Source: Ascochyta rabiei
Lineage: Eukaryota; Ascomycota; Dothideomycetes; Pleosporales; Didymellaceae
DNA length: 64,000 nucleotides
Assembly (NCBI RefSeq): GCF_004011695.2
Contig: NC_082414.1
Span: forward strand, 1,240,001 to 1,304,000
Direction: 5' to 3'
The stretch's first letter is position 1. Each line of letters opens with the position of its first letter. The translations under genes and the position numbers were made by a program. Positions 10,294 to 21,305 of the stretch are shown one piece after another. Under the pieces are notes generated by a model. It was not told the DNA's origin. It did no database searches and saw only the letters and a program-made list of their open reading frames with translations.

Positions 10294-10326
10294 GTCGAGG
10301 AGCCGTCGAGGAGCCGTCGAGGAGCC
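10294..10326. repeat. 11-bp GTCGAGGAGCC x3
   Basis: Three perfect tandem copies 18-50 bases upstream of the MSC7-like start codon, so probably in its 5' UTR or core promoter. Confidence 0.95.
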
Positions 10327-10812
10327 GTCGCTGGACCCTGGGAGCTCTGCGCCTACCCTACCGCGCTCGGACGCGTGATCACATGCCCTCCACCGTCCCG
10401 CATCCCCTCTGCAACGCCTCGGACACAACCTCCGACAAATCATCGCTACCTGCTCCATGGGGCAACTTTGGCGTTCCTGTCCTTGCCCTGTTCACCGATC
10501 CGAGTCCAGTAGAGGGAGGGAGCTGATCCTGGCCCCTGCCCTGGTCGTGCTGGACATGCCTGCAGTGTGCACGCACTTGACTCTGCATCAAGCGCTGCAC
10601 CCAAGAACACCCTCGGCCCTCACCTCCTTCTTCCCGAGGAGAAGGAGCACGCACTGCCACATCTGGTTCCTTTCTGCGTGCCACCTTTGCTGTAGCAACA
10701 CACGTACCATGTACGACAGATTCTCATCCTACTCTTCTGCCCCAGGAGACCGCACTGGCCCGTCTCTTGGAGCTTCAGGGGCGAGTCTCTTGCGGCACCG
10801 GGGGATGAATAA
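10327..10812. other. Intergenic, no gene seen
   Basis: Upstream flank of the aldehyde dehydrogenase gene; overlapping short ORFs without motifs. Confidence 0.45.
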
Positions 10813-11152
10813 GGGTAATAGTCTTTAGTAGCTTTAACATACGTGATTGTAATCATATAGCTTTACAAGGGTAACTGTCTTAGTAGCTTTGACATGTACG
10901 TGATTGTAATCATATAGCTTTATAAAAGTAACTGTCTTAGTAGCTTTAACATACGTGATTGTAATCATATAGCTTTACAAGGGTAACTGTCTTAGTAGCT
11001 TTGACATGTACGTGATTGTAATCATATAGCTTTATAAAAGTAACTGTCTTAGTAGCTTTGACATACGTGATTGCGATCATATAGCCTCAACACAAGGGTG
11101 CTGTCTTGGTAGCTTTGACATACGTGATTGCGATCATATAGCTTCAACACAA
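10813..11152. repeat. 54-58-bp minisatellite, six copies, with higher-order structure
   Basis: Units begin near 10813, 10869, 10927, 10981, 11039 and 11096. Core text includes GTCTTAGTAGCTTT, then ACGTGATTGTAATCATATAG. Copies 1 and 3 share CTTTAACATACG, and copies 2 and 4 share CTTTGACATGTACG, so an A-B pair was duplicated before C-type copies 5 and 6 diverged. Each unit from the first four contains the inverted repeat TGATT-GT-AATCA. No ORF runs through it. Confidence 0.92.
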
Positions 11153-11203
11153 AGGAGATGGTGTTCATGTGGTTTGGATACAAAGGCTCCATCCTGGCTA
11201 CCT

Positions 11204-12127
11204 CTACTCTTTGACCACCTCGGCGTACGACTTGCCGCCTTTCTTAACCAGCTCCCCTACAACGAACGGAATCACGTCCTTCGGCCCGTAGTACTTCAAA
11301 TCAATCTTGTCCCACTCGCCTGCCTTCTTGAGGTAGTCCGGCGTGTGTCTTTGCAGCTCACAGCCGCCCATGAAGAACGGCCATCCGAGCCGTGTGTAAA
11401 CGAATTGCATGAAGCGTGCCAGCACACGACCCTCGGTCCTCCACGGATTGGCGACGTGTTCGCATATGATCATGCGGCCACCAGGCTTGAGCAGGCTGTA
11501 CAGGCCATTGATAGTCTCCTGCGCATGAGGCACGCCGCACAACACCCTCACGCAGCAGATTTCGTCAAAGACACCATCCGAAGCCAATCCAGCCCTGCCA
11601 GCGGTTTCTAGAATACCACTCTTGTACAGTGCGGGGATCAAACTCTCAGGCTCTCCACCGCACAGTAGCGCGTGATACTTGTCGCTGAATCCCTTCTTCT
11701 GCGCGTTCCTCAAAAGGCCTTGGTGGAGATCCTCGGCAGGCTCCGCGCCGTACATGGCCGTGATCAGGTCTGGGTTGAAGCGAGACAGTATCTCGCCTGA
11801 GCCAGGGCCTATGTCGAGAACTACGCCTTCGCAAGTCGAGAGAAGCTCCGTAAGCGGCCCGGGCATGTCAATCGACATGGCTTCGCCATTCTTGGTCCAG
11901 AGACGCGCGAAGGACTTGTAGCGGAGTTTTGTGATGCTGAAAAGTGTGAACGGCCTGCGCTCCACGAAGATGACTTCAAAGAGGGTCATGAAAAAGTCTG
12001 TGCGTCGTCAGGACGATTTCGACCGTTGCAAGTGCTGCATGTACGCACGATAGACAGAGGTCAAGAGGAGCAGCGAGGGACGCAGCAGAACAGGAATGTT
12101 GTTCTGTATCCATATTGCTGGAGGCAT
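11204..12127 (-). CDS. SAM-dependent methyltransferase, METTL7-like, with N-terminal hydrophobic anchor (290 aa)
   Basis: Class I methyltransferase, substrate unknown. Exons 12127-12049 and 11997-11204; the 51-base intron has GTGCGT donor, CTGAC branch and CACAG acceptor. Spliced N-terminus MPPAIWIQNNIPVLLRPS... leads into SVYHFFMTLFEVIF, a membrane-associating hydrophobic stretch. Motif I is VVLDIGPGSGEIL; later FDEICCVRVLCGVPHAQ and LLKPGGRMIICEHV fit motifs II/post-II of the METTL7/UbiE-like group. The C-terminus has the family's W-x-F-x-GC-x-hydrophobic pattern (GWPFFMGGCELQRHT). Divergent from the AYR1-like reductase over a short shared promoter. The first exon is less certain than the second. 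Confidence 0.8.
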
Positions 12128-12470
12128 GTTGAAGATGTTCCGTGATTGATGCGCTCTGTTCTTGATGAAGACGGTTTTGATAACGATAGAGCTGTTAACG
12201 TGGGAGAGGAGGGTTCTGAACAGGAGCTGAGAACACAAGACGTTCTAGCTGAGGGATGAGCTCCATAGCACTTGAAACTTTGGAGACTGCCATCGGATTG
12301 CCGGCGCCGAAACGACAAGTTAGAAAGCAGGAGCGGAGCAGATCAGACGTCAGAGGCAATTGGCAGTGGGGCAAGAGCAACCGAGGTAGGTAGCCCGTGC
12401 CCCAGCTCCAGCTTCGAAGAAAGTGATCCAAGTGAACGAGGCTTGCTGATAACTCCCCACAGCGTTCGCA
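12128..12470. promoter_or_regulatory. Short divergent promoter region (methyltransferase / AYR1-like SDR)
   Basis: 343 bases between two divergent start codons. No gene or clear known binding motif recognised. Confidence 0.5.
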
Positions 12471-13389
12471 ATGGCTCAGCAAGAGAGGCAGAAGTCTGCG
12501 CTGATCACGGGGTGTACCCCTGGAGGCATTGGGTAGGTCGATTGTGTGAGCACGAAAGTCACATCTAACATGGAACAGTCACTTCCTTGCGTTGGAATTC
12601 GCTGAGAAAGGCTTCCAGGTGCTGGGTACGGTTCGCGACCCCTCCAAGTACACGTCGCCGCACCAGAACATCACGTTCCTCTCGCTGGAGCTCACGAGTA
12701 TCGATTCGATACGAGAGCTCCGCAAGCGCGTCACCGAGATAACCAACGGCAAGCTCGACATCCTCTACAACAATGCGGGGCGCAACTACGTAGTCCCCGC
12801 GCTCGACTACGACACGGACGAGTTGCACGAGCTTTTCGAGGCGAACGTCTTCGCTGTGATGCACATGTGCAGGGAGTTCACCCCGCTCCTGATCGAAGCA
12901 AAGGGCACCATAGTCCAGACTGGCTCCGTGGCAGGCATCCTACCGTACGTCTGGGGCGCGCCATACAACGCCTCGAAAGCTGCTCTGCACTCGTACACAA
13001 ACACGCTGCGCGTCGAGCTTGCACCGCTGGGCGTGCGCGTCGTCAACGTCATCACGGGTGGAGTCAAGTCGAACATTGCACGAACACACCGCGAGCTGCC
13101 ACCAGGCTCGTACATGCAGCCGCTTGCACCCGAGTACGAGCGAAGGCTGACACACAGCCAGCAGCTGGGCATGGACACGAAGCAGTATGCAAGCAGCTGT
13201 GTGAACCAGGTGCTGCGTGGAGATGGCTGGTTTGGTAGACAGAGGGAAATCTGGGAAGGCAAGATGAGCTGGATCGTGTGGTTTGGGTGGAAGTGGATGC
13301 CAACGAAGATCTTCGACTGGTACTTTACCTACGTCTTCAAGCTTGGCAAGCTCAGAGGGAGTGTGGGTCCCAACAAGAAGACCGTGTGA
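12471..13389 (+). CDS. AYR1: AYR1-like 1-acyl-dihydroxyacetone-phosphate reductase (SDR, 290 aa)
   Basis: Probable NADPH-dependent reductase of acyl-DHAP in ether/phosphatidic acid lipid synthesis, at ER or lipid droplets. Exons 12471-12532 and 12579-13389, intron with GTAGGT donor and a CTAAC branch site. Motifs: ALITGCTPGGIG (cofactor loop, completed by splicing to GHFLALEFA), LYNNAGRNY, QTGSVAG (Ser), and YNASKAAL (Tyr/Lys). The C-terminal tail is Trp-rich and hydrophobic (MSWIVWFGWKWM), consistent with membrane association as in Ayr1. Related fungal paralogues work on other lipids, so the exact substrate is inferred. Confidence 0.85.
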
Positions 13390-13395
13390 GTTGGC

Positions 13396-13595
13396 GAGAT
13401 GGCTGAGATGGCATATATACGATGTTTGATACAACAATAAACCCTGAGATGGCTGAGATGGCATACATACGATGTTGGATACAACAATAAACCCTGAGAT
13501 GGCTGAGATGGCACACATACGATGTTTGGTACAACAGTAAACACTTTCATGGCTGAGATGGCACACATACGATGTTTGCTACAACAACAAACACC
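13396..13595. repeat. 50-bp minisatellite, four copies, directly after the AYR1-like stop codon
   Basis: Exact 50-base period: 13396-13445, 13446-13495, 13496-13545, 13546-13595. Units contain GAGATGGCTGAGATGGCA, then TACGATGTTT and ACAACAATAAACC. It begins 7 bases past the stop codon, so it should be transcribed in the 3' UTR. Confidence 0.95.
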
Positions 13596-14083
13596 TCGAC
13601 GGGCGACAGAGCATTCGGCGGTACTCGGCCAGGTGCCCAAGAGAACCGTGAGGCTCGGCTATACCAAGGACAAGACGTCCGTGCCTTGATGGGGTGCGGG
13701 AGGGCGGGTTAAGGCGGGGTAGGGATGATGAGGTTGAAGAGGTTGAAGAGGCCCGACACCCATGATCGCGTGCTATCAAAAAGACGAAAAGCTGCTCTCA
13801 CATTGTAAACAAAGATACTCAAACATGACGCTGCTGCTTGAGCCTCCTCTAGCGTCCACAATGCGCGCCGCTGTGCCGCATGCATGTATCGACCGCTGAC
13901 ACGTCAAAACTGCAGCCTCGGTTGAGGACGGCGTAAGCGCATCCCTCTTCCCGAATTTCAGAAGCCGAGCGTCGCTCCTCTGCTTTACTTCCTCAGAGTC
14001 CAAGGCTTCTCAATCTGCGCCCAGTACGACACTCCCTTCTCAAGCTGCATTGTGGTCCTTGAGCTCAAGAAGCCAAACTGACC
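13596..14083. other. Intergenic, upstream region of the PrpD gene
   Basis: No ORF with recognisable motif. A GAGGTTGAAGAG pair occurs near 13730-13750. Confidence 0.45.
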
Positions 14084-15837
14084 ATGTCGGCCTTCAGTCG
14101 CAATCTGTGCAGCACCGCTTCACGCACGCTTCGCCAGCGATCCAGCGTCATCAGCCGAGCTGTCAGGCCAATTGCTCTCCGAGCTGCCCCCACAACCTCA
14201 ATTGCTCCCCGCGCAGCAGCTGCAAGCTCTTTCTCCACCATGGCCTCCCTCAAGAGCGCCGCACCGCCCGTCAGCGGCAAGCGCGAGTACGACCCCGAGA
14301 TCAAGGACATCGCCAACTATGTTCACAACGTGTCCATCGACTCTGAGCTCGCGGTATGGCCAATGGACTGCCAAAGTCGAGCTTGAACTGACATGAAGAC
14401 TTTCTAGTACGACACAGCGCGCTGGGTGTTTGTTGACACGCTAGGCTGTGGTCTCGAGGGCCTGCAGTTCGAGCAATGCAGGAAGATCCTCGGTCCTACC
14501 GTTGAGGGCACTGTCGTCCCCAACGGCACAAAGGTCCCTGGTACAAACTACCAGCTTGACCCCATCAACGGCGCCTTCAACATTGGTGCTATGATCAGAT
14601 GGTTGGACTTCAACGACTGCTGGCTCGCTGCTGAGTGGGGTCACCCTTCAGACAACCTGGGCGCCATCCTCGCGACCGCTGACTGGATCAACCGCACAAA
14701 CAAGAACGGAGGCAACCTCGGTAACGGCAAGATCTTCAAGGTTCGCGATGTTCTCGAGGCCATGATCAGGGCCCACGAGATTCAGGGCTGCATGGCTCTG
14801 GAGAACTCCTTCAACAAGGTCGGTCTGGACCACGTCATCCTCGTCAAGCTCGCCTCGACCGCAGTCGTCTCAAAGATGATGGGCCTCACCGAGGGCCAGA
14901 CTCGTGACGCTGTTTCGCAGGCCTTTGTCGACGGCCAGTCTATGCGCACATACAGGCACAGCCCCAACACCATGTCGCGCAAGTCGTGGGCTGCTGGTGA
15001 TGCTTGCCAGACGGCTGTGAACCTCGTCTTGAAGGTGCTCAAGGGCGAGCAGGGTCTGCCCACCGTTCTGTCGGCGCCCACTTGGGGCTTCTACGACGTC
15101 AACTTTGGCGGCAAGCCCTTCCAGTTCCAGCGCCCGTACGGCAGCTACGTCATGGAGAATGTCCTTTTCAAGGTCTCCTACCCTGGTAAGCATTATAGTT
15201 GTACTCAACCTTTCGACAAAGTGGCTAACGACCAACAGCCGAATTCCACTCTCAGACCGCTGTCGAGGCTGCTCAGCGCCTGAACAAGAAGCTCAAGGCT
15301 ATGGGCAAGTCTGCCGAGGACATCGAGCACGTCGTCAACCGCACCCACGAGGCCTGCATCCGTATCATCGACAAGCAGTTCAAGCCCATGGAGAACTTTG
15401 CCGACCGTGACCACTGCGTCCAGTACATGGTCTCCACCATGTTTGTATTCAACCGTCTTGAAGCCACCGACTACCCCGATGACAGCGAAGCCGCTCAATC
15501 CGCCCTCGTCGAATCCCTGCGCCAGAAGATCAGCTGTGTCGAGGACCCGCAGTTCACCAAGGACTACCACGACCCTGAGAAGCGCACCATCTCCAACGCA
15601 CTTACCGTCACCCTGAAGGACGGCACCGTCCTTGAAGAGGAGGTTGTCGAGGCTCCTCTCGGCCACCGTCTGCGCCGTGAAGAGGCTAAGCCTGAGATCC
15701 TGGCCAAGTACAAGAGGCATCTTGGCCCCCACTACCCGGCTGAGCACGTTGACAAGCTCGTTTCGTTGGCGCAGGATGCCAAGACCATTGACAACATGGA
15801 CGTTGACGAGTACGTTGATTTGTATGTGAAGAACTAG
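14084..15837 (+). CDS. prpD: 2-methylcitrate dehydratase, mitochondrial (PrpD family, 548 aa)
   Basis: Dehydrates 2-methylcitrate to 2-methyl-cis-aconitate in the methylcitrate cycle that clears propionyl-CoA. Exons 14084-14353, 14408-15185, 15239-15837. The introns have donors GTATGG and GTAAGC and acceptors TCTAG and AACAG; all junctions keep frame (SELA-YDTARWVF; VSYP-AEFHSQ). The first about 55 residues are rich in Arg, Ser and Ala without acids (a mitochondrial presequence). PrpD hallmarks: RWLDFNDCW, HPSDNLGAILA and a MMGLTEGQTRDAVSQAF helical segment. Full family length. An internal Met at about residue 53 could give a cytosolic form. Confidence 0.95.
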
Positions 15838-17016
15838 ATATCAAAAATGTGCTACAGCGTTTCAGAGAACCCTGATGTCTGTCAATCAATCCTGCAGATG
15901 ACCACATTGCCAGTGATCAAGGAAGGAGCATTCTCGACCTCGAGTCAATAGAATAACATCGCACCGAGTTCGCAATCTTTCTGATTCAAGTGTAGAGGAT
16001 GACTCGACTGATGCTAGCATTTGCTTTGCAGAACCGCCGATCCGTTGCTCACACATGTCTTTTTCTCTGTGCAACCCTTAATGAAGACGCTACGCCCTGC
16101 GACAACATGGAATTGTGATGTCTTTCGACAGGCAGCTTCGGTGATCCGATATTATATGCGTATTTCTTTGTGATGTGGAGCGAAAAGAATCAATGCAGCA
16201 GGAGACGTCAAGAACACCCGGTGAAGCTGTTTTCATATGCAGGAAAAGACGTAGAAGATTTGCCGGGTTCTAGAAGTTGCCAGAGCCTGGTGATTTGGGG
16301 TGGAAAGTCGGGTTCGTCAGAAACATATCGTGCTGCGATGACGAAGGTGAGGTTCGTTGAGTACGGTACTGTGTAGGGGTTGGTGACAAGATCAGCAGCT
16401 CGCCACAATGGCCAGACCGTTGGAGGGAGCTGCGGCCCTAAGCTGGTATCCATGCTTGGAGACGGTTCTGCAATTTGCAAGTGGAAGCAGGGCCCCTGTG
16501 TCTGCGCAACCGAGCAACGTGTCTTGGATGCAGAAGCCTTTTTTCTCCGAAGCTGGGGGACTCGGAGGACTTGTATCCACCAGCGGTTCGAAAGTCTCCA
16601 AATGCATGCATGCAGGAAGCACCAAAGACAGGTTTTCACAGCACCTAGTCAGAGTCTAGAGGATATGGCGGACATGCTGACATCTGTCTGGGTTTTTTTT
16701 CCAGACACCATCGAGGAAGGTTTCACGAGTCGTGAGCGCTTCACGGCTTGGGCGGTCCTTGGTTTGAGCCGGACTATAGCAAAAGACTATCAGCACGTGC
16801 CCAGCACTTCGTTGCGTTTCGATGCCTGACATTCCCTTGATGCGAACATGAACACATCTAACTAGAAACTGCTGCGCATGTGCCTCTATCGCCTCCTGTG
16901 GAGACGACGAATCGTTTGTCACTACGTATCAAGAAGAATCATCGGATCGGGCTCGGGCCTTCACGCACACCAATGCGTAGCAGGCCGCTGACGTCCACAA
17001 CTATGATGTAGACTCC
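15838..17016. other. Intergenic, no supported gene
   Basis: Frames at 16208-16639 (minus) and 16380-16829 (plus) are open but overlap each other and carry no motif I recognise. The region may hold lost upstream parts of the transporter relic that follows. Confidence 0.4.
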
Positions 17017-17976
17017 ATTGACTTCCGAAGCGTACGCCATCCCGCCAATCGTCCTGTTGACCATCTCTGCGTTGACCGCCACTCAGGTCTCTACAACAGC
17101 ATGGGGCGGTCATGCGTTTACGCTGGTCGCGTACGTGCCCTGGTGGATTGGCATGTTCTGGATGTTCGCGACTGGTGTCGTGGTCATTGTGACTTGCATC
17201 TATACCGGAAACCAAATGAACCGAAGCATGACGCCTGTACTGTTCATGGCACCGTTGGGCTGGCAACCGCGGACGTCGAAGCCGGAAACAGTGCGAACAA
17301 CGCCGCCGAGATAAGCGTGAGACTCGCGGTACCTATGATTGTAGTCGGCTACTTCGTAGTCGGGATTGCGCTATTCATGCGCATCATTCTGTATACGCTG
17401 TTCTTCCATCATCTGTTGGCTGCATGGTTGAATCCATTCGCGCAAAGAGCATGACTGTTGACCTTGATGGGTGCAGGCGGACAGTTGAGCTCTGCATTTC
17501 AGATTCTGGGAACTGCGGTCATGCAATACTTCCCACAGTACAAATTGCAGGCTACTAGTGCCACATTTTGGGATCAGCAGACTGGCCCTGGGATCGACTA
17601 CTCGAGGCTGCTTCTCCATCTGCTTCTACTCGGATTCGACTATTTTAAACTCTGACTCACGGTTGCCGGCGTCATTGATGTCTTTGTTAAGGAGCAATTC
17701 TCGTACACGCTGACCTGGTGGAATATGGTACTCCCGACTGTCACGTTGGTGACGGCTTGGCTGCAGTTGGGCTAGTCGATGGATTCGCCAACCTTCAGAA
17801 GCTTGACAGCTGCATTTTATATGCTTGTGGTCATTGTTTACTTGCTGAACTGGGTTGGCACAATCCGAGGCGTAATCACTGGTGACTTGATATGGGCGAG
17901 CGAGTTGCAGAGGGAGGAAGGTATGAAGAAGAAGGCAAAGGATATGGAAAAAGATACGGATAGCGGAGACGGATAG
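17017..17976 (+). pseudogene. TDT/SLAC1-family (SSU1 or malic-acid type) transporter relic
   Basis: Hydrophobic segments in family order are readable but broken. Frame 2 gives SEAYAIPPIVLLTISALTA and MFWMFATGVVVIVTCIY. A frameshift near 17260-17290 moves to frame 1: EISVRLAVPMIVVGYFVVG, FQILGTAVMQYFPQY, LLLHLLLLGFDYFKL, FSYTLTWWNMVLPTV, SMDSPTFRSLTAAFYML. In-frame stops interrupt at 17452-17454, 17653-17655 and 17773-17775. FSYTLTWW and MDSPTFR are strong TDT family marks. The N-terminal third was not found. The living family exports sulfite or dicarboxylates; this copy cannot make a full protein. Confidence 0.75.
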
Positions 17977-17994
17977 CGGAGACGGATAGCGGAG
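17958..17994. repeat. 13-bp GGATAGCGGAGAC x3
   Basis: Three near-perfect tandem copies at the 3' end of the transporter relic; the last lacks its final base. Confidence 0.95.
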
Positions 17995-18106
17995 AAGTCT
18001 GAACAGCGCTGTAGAACAAACACTGTAAATTGAACCTGAGTCCAATGCTGAACGACGATGAGGCCAAGTCATTCGCAATTTTCCGGACTGAGACCCAACT
18101 GAGTGA

Positions 18107-20359
18107 TCAGAATTGCTCAGTGCTCGAGACCTTTGCGTAGCCGGTCGATGGTCTCTTCCCGATAGACTCTTCGGCATAGTCGACTTTTGCCAGCTCGGTC
18201 GAAGGAGATACAAGACGCGGGTGGCCACGATCACTTGCGTCGAGTACAGCGAGCGCGTCTCCCGGCGCTGTGACAGGCACTGACCCTGTTGCGTTTGACC
18301 AACTGCCCAAGCCCAAGCTCTCATGCGCTAGTCGTTGAAGTTGGAGTGTCGAACCAGCCTGCCATTCCGCATAGGCGTAAGACAACCTTGCGTTTCTTCG
18401 AAACCACCGCAGCTTAAACAAACCTGCAAGTATCGGCTCCAGAAGCATTGCTGCAACCATGAAAGTCCCGCCTATTGCGAGTATAAGGCCTACACCGAGA
18501 ATGCTGAATGAGTAATGTCTCGAGCTTCGGACTTTCTGTAGGGTTCACCGTCAGCATATGGCTTTGGAAAAGTGTGTTGTATACGGCATACCTGGCTGTA
18601 ACACGACCTGCGGCAAGGCTCCTTGTCGCAGGATGAGCCTCCTCCAAGCCAGGCTCCTCGTGCATAATCGACGATGAAATGTTGCATTGCAGCCAACGTA
18701 GTTTGACCGAGGTATTCTATCTCTTTCTGCCACTGGGTGGGAGGCAATGCTTTCGTTTGGACCGTTGTGAATCTTGAAAACGACCCGGAAATAGGGAGCA
18801 AGGTCTGCCTTGACAGTAGTGTCGGCACACTTTTAGCTTGAAAGTATGGACTCAAGCCTGCAGCACCAGCCTGTTGAATAGAAACCGACAGTGGGCGAAG
18901 CGCCAATCGATCTCGTGCATCAGGCCATGCTCTTCGGAAGTCATCTTCCGTAGAAGTGAATAAGTTGATGCAACCAATCGAAGAGGGGACTCTAGGGTTG
19001 CAGTAGATGCGATCTGACACGCAGCCCAAGACGGTGGCCGGCTCATCTGGTATGTACCATTCAACAGTGCTGTTTGGGTAAGACAATTTCGTAGTTGCAG
19101 AGAACCATGGGTCTTGTGTTTGGTTCAAATACATGATACTTGATGACACCAGAAAGAATAAGGTCGTTAGTGTCTTGGCTCCTGGTGCAGCGAGTTGAGG
19201 TATGTAGGGTGTAGATTTGGAAAGCTGTTGCACTGGACTACGTCGAATAATCAGCACAAGTCAGACAAAAAGAAAATGTGAAAAGAAACGAGTTGTCTGC
19301 TCTTGGGCACATGTGCTGACTTACAAAACTTGGTAATCGCCTACAGTATCCAAGCGTCCTGTTGTCGCGTTGACAGCGACCTCGAAAGAGTAATTCTGCT
19401 TGAATGCGGCTCCAAAATGGTACCTGGTGAAATTAATATTAGACCGGTCTGGATCAACGTAGTTACTCGTATAGCCGCTAGTAGTCAACGGGGCGCAATG
19501 CTCCTTTATCTGAAGTGTTACAGGTGGGCCTTTGTTGAGCCCAAAATCCTTGTAGCTATCAAGTGCTCCAGTGTCGAACATAAGATTGCCGAAGGGCATT
19601 TTGCACATTTCTGCTGCGAAAGGGCACGAAGCATTGTTGTCCAGGACATATGGCAAGCTTGGAACTGTCAACACTTTGCAGCTGTCTGACTGAGACGACT
19701 CCTGTTCTTGATAGCATTGCAGGGCGTATGCCAGGTGTTCGGCGGCCTTCCGATTCAGAAAAGGAGATATATATTGCTCATTTGTCCAGTCGTCCGTGTA
19801 CGAGCGCCCAGGAAGATCCATGTTGCATTCTCTTCCAATGATGAGTGTCTCGTTTGCTAAGCCGTTGGACACTCTCGAAGAGAAGATACCTTGTCGATGT
19901 TTAGCATCCATGTGCAGAAAGCAGAAAGACCAACTGCGAACAAAAGTGTCACATACCGGCGACGATGAATGTGATAGCCAATAGCAAGGCTAAAGATGCA
20001 AGATAAAGAGTTCTTCGGAGTACAGCATCTCCCCGCCGAAACCATGCACGACAAATTCCAATGAATTCGAAAGCTGCATCAAGTGGCAATGGCGTGTTTC
20101 GTAGTATGGCCTGCCGCTGAATCTGAATGCCATCGGAGCCTTCTCGTGAGGAGCATATGAAGTGCAGAAAGCACCGAGTGGTTTTCCAGAAGCTGCGGCC
20201 GCTTGTGCTTACGAACAACGCCAGAAACGCAATGAGTAACCCTCCACGTTCGCGATCCAAGGTCAGGGTTGCTCCTTGTACCCTGTTGAAAGACCTGTTA
20301 TTCCAGAAGCCAAGATATATGTCGTCTTCGATTGAACCCTGGACAGCGTAAGTCGCCAT
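18107..20359 (-). CDS. Fungal-specific multi-pass membrane protein with large lumenal region (680 aa)
   Basis: I know this architecture only as an unnamed ascomycete family. Exons 20359-19957, 19889-19325, 19237-18592, 18535-18107, all with GT-AG splice sites and a continuous frame. N-terminus IYLGFWNNRSFNRVQGATLTL precedes a hydrophobic helix (LLIAFLALFVS), then LYLASLALLLAITFIVA. A large Cys- and Asn-glycosylation-rich part follows (NATTGR, NQT, NST, NFT). The last exon has a long hydrophobic helix (about 20 residues, ILGVGLILAIGG...) and a polar tail. The extracytosolic Cys-rich part resembles a receptor-like or surface protein in layout, but no function can be assigned. Adjacent to the transporter relic. 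Confidence 0.75.
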
Positions 20360-21305
20360 ACTGTCAGCTTTGATGATTAGCTTTCGAGGCGATGAAGGAA
20401 GACACCATCATCACAGAGAGAGGCACCGATACCATTTTAAGGTGGGAAGTTATTGCATGGGGGGCTGCATGTCAGCAGCCCCACCAAATGCATCGCCTAG
20501 CTTTGAGTTGTGGCTGTTACGAGACCCTGTCTTGAGCACTGTGTTCCTGGACGCCTAACAAGGCGAGATCTTCACAAACAACGATCACCTAGCTCTTAGT
20601 TTTGTCGTCCCATGAAAACACAGCGACAGCGAAAAGATCAGATGAAAACCGAACGCGAGCCCTATCAAGGGCGCCCTTAGCACTGAGAGCTCCAGCACAG
20701 CGCAAAACAAGATCTTCCCGGGTTGATACCAACAAACAGTGATGGTTTGTATTGGGAAACACGCAGAGCTGGGTTGCTGCTCAGGATGTACTTTGAAGGC
20801 ACGCGACTGGCGGGCCATGGTGGGGTCATGTAAGCCTCCTTTAGCCCCTATGTGGAGTCCGACTCTCTCAGAGTGGGACACCTACAGGCAGGCAGACAGA
20901 CAGACAGACAGACAGACAGAAAAACTGGAAGTCAAAAGGTAACTCCAAGGTCATCAAAAGGTCGAGATTTACATGTTACTTGTCTGGTCGAGTTTAGGAA
21001 ACGATCACAAGCTGGAAGACTTGGCGCTTTACCATAACTGATCTAGCGTATCGTGGGGAAAGCCGAGGCTCTTGTTCACATGTCGCGACGCAAGCTCTAT
21101 GGTCACACATCACCCCGTCTTGCTTCAATCACAAGGCTCACATGTAAGGCGCATACGCGAAGTGACTTCTAAAAAATCCTCTTTGCCAGGCCACCGCTAC
21201 AAGCATTCTGCTCACCTACTCCATCGCTCAACGCAGCACGATTAGCGAGTATATGGTGACGTTTGACACGCTTGCCCTACCACGAATGACTCTCCCACGG
21301 TAGTC
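20360..21305. promoter_or_regulatory. Divergent intergenic region with a (CAGA)7 run
   Basis: Between two divergent genes. A CAGA tetranucleotide run of seven units lies at 20893-20920. No supported gene. Confidence 0.5.

Noticed and set aside
16208..16829. Opposed ORFs upstream of the transporter relic
   Set aside because: Mutually overlapping, low-complexity and without family motifs.
18107..20359. Reading the membrane gene as several separate genes
   Set aside because: Four ORFs join in frame with consensus splice sites and a single hydrophobic plan.
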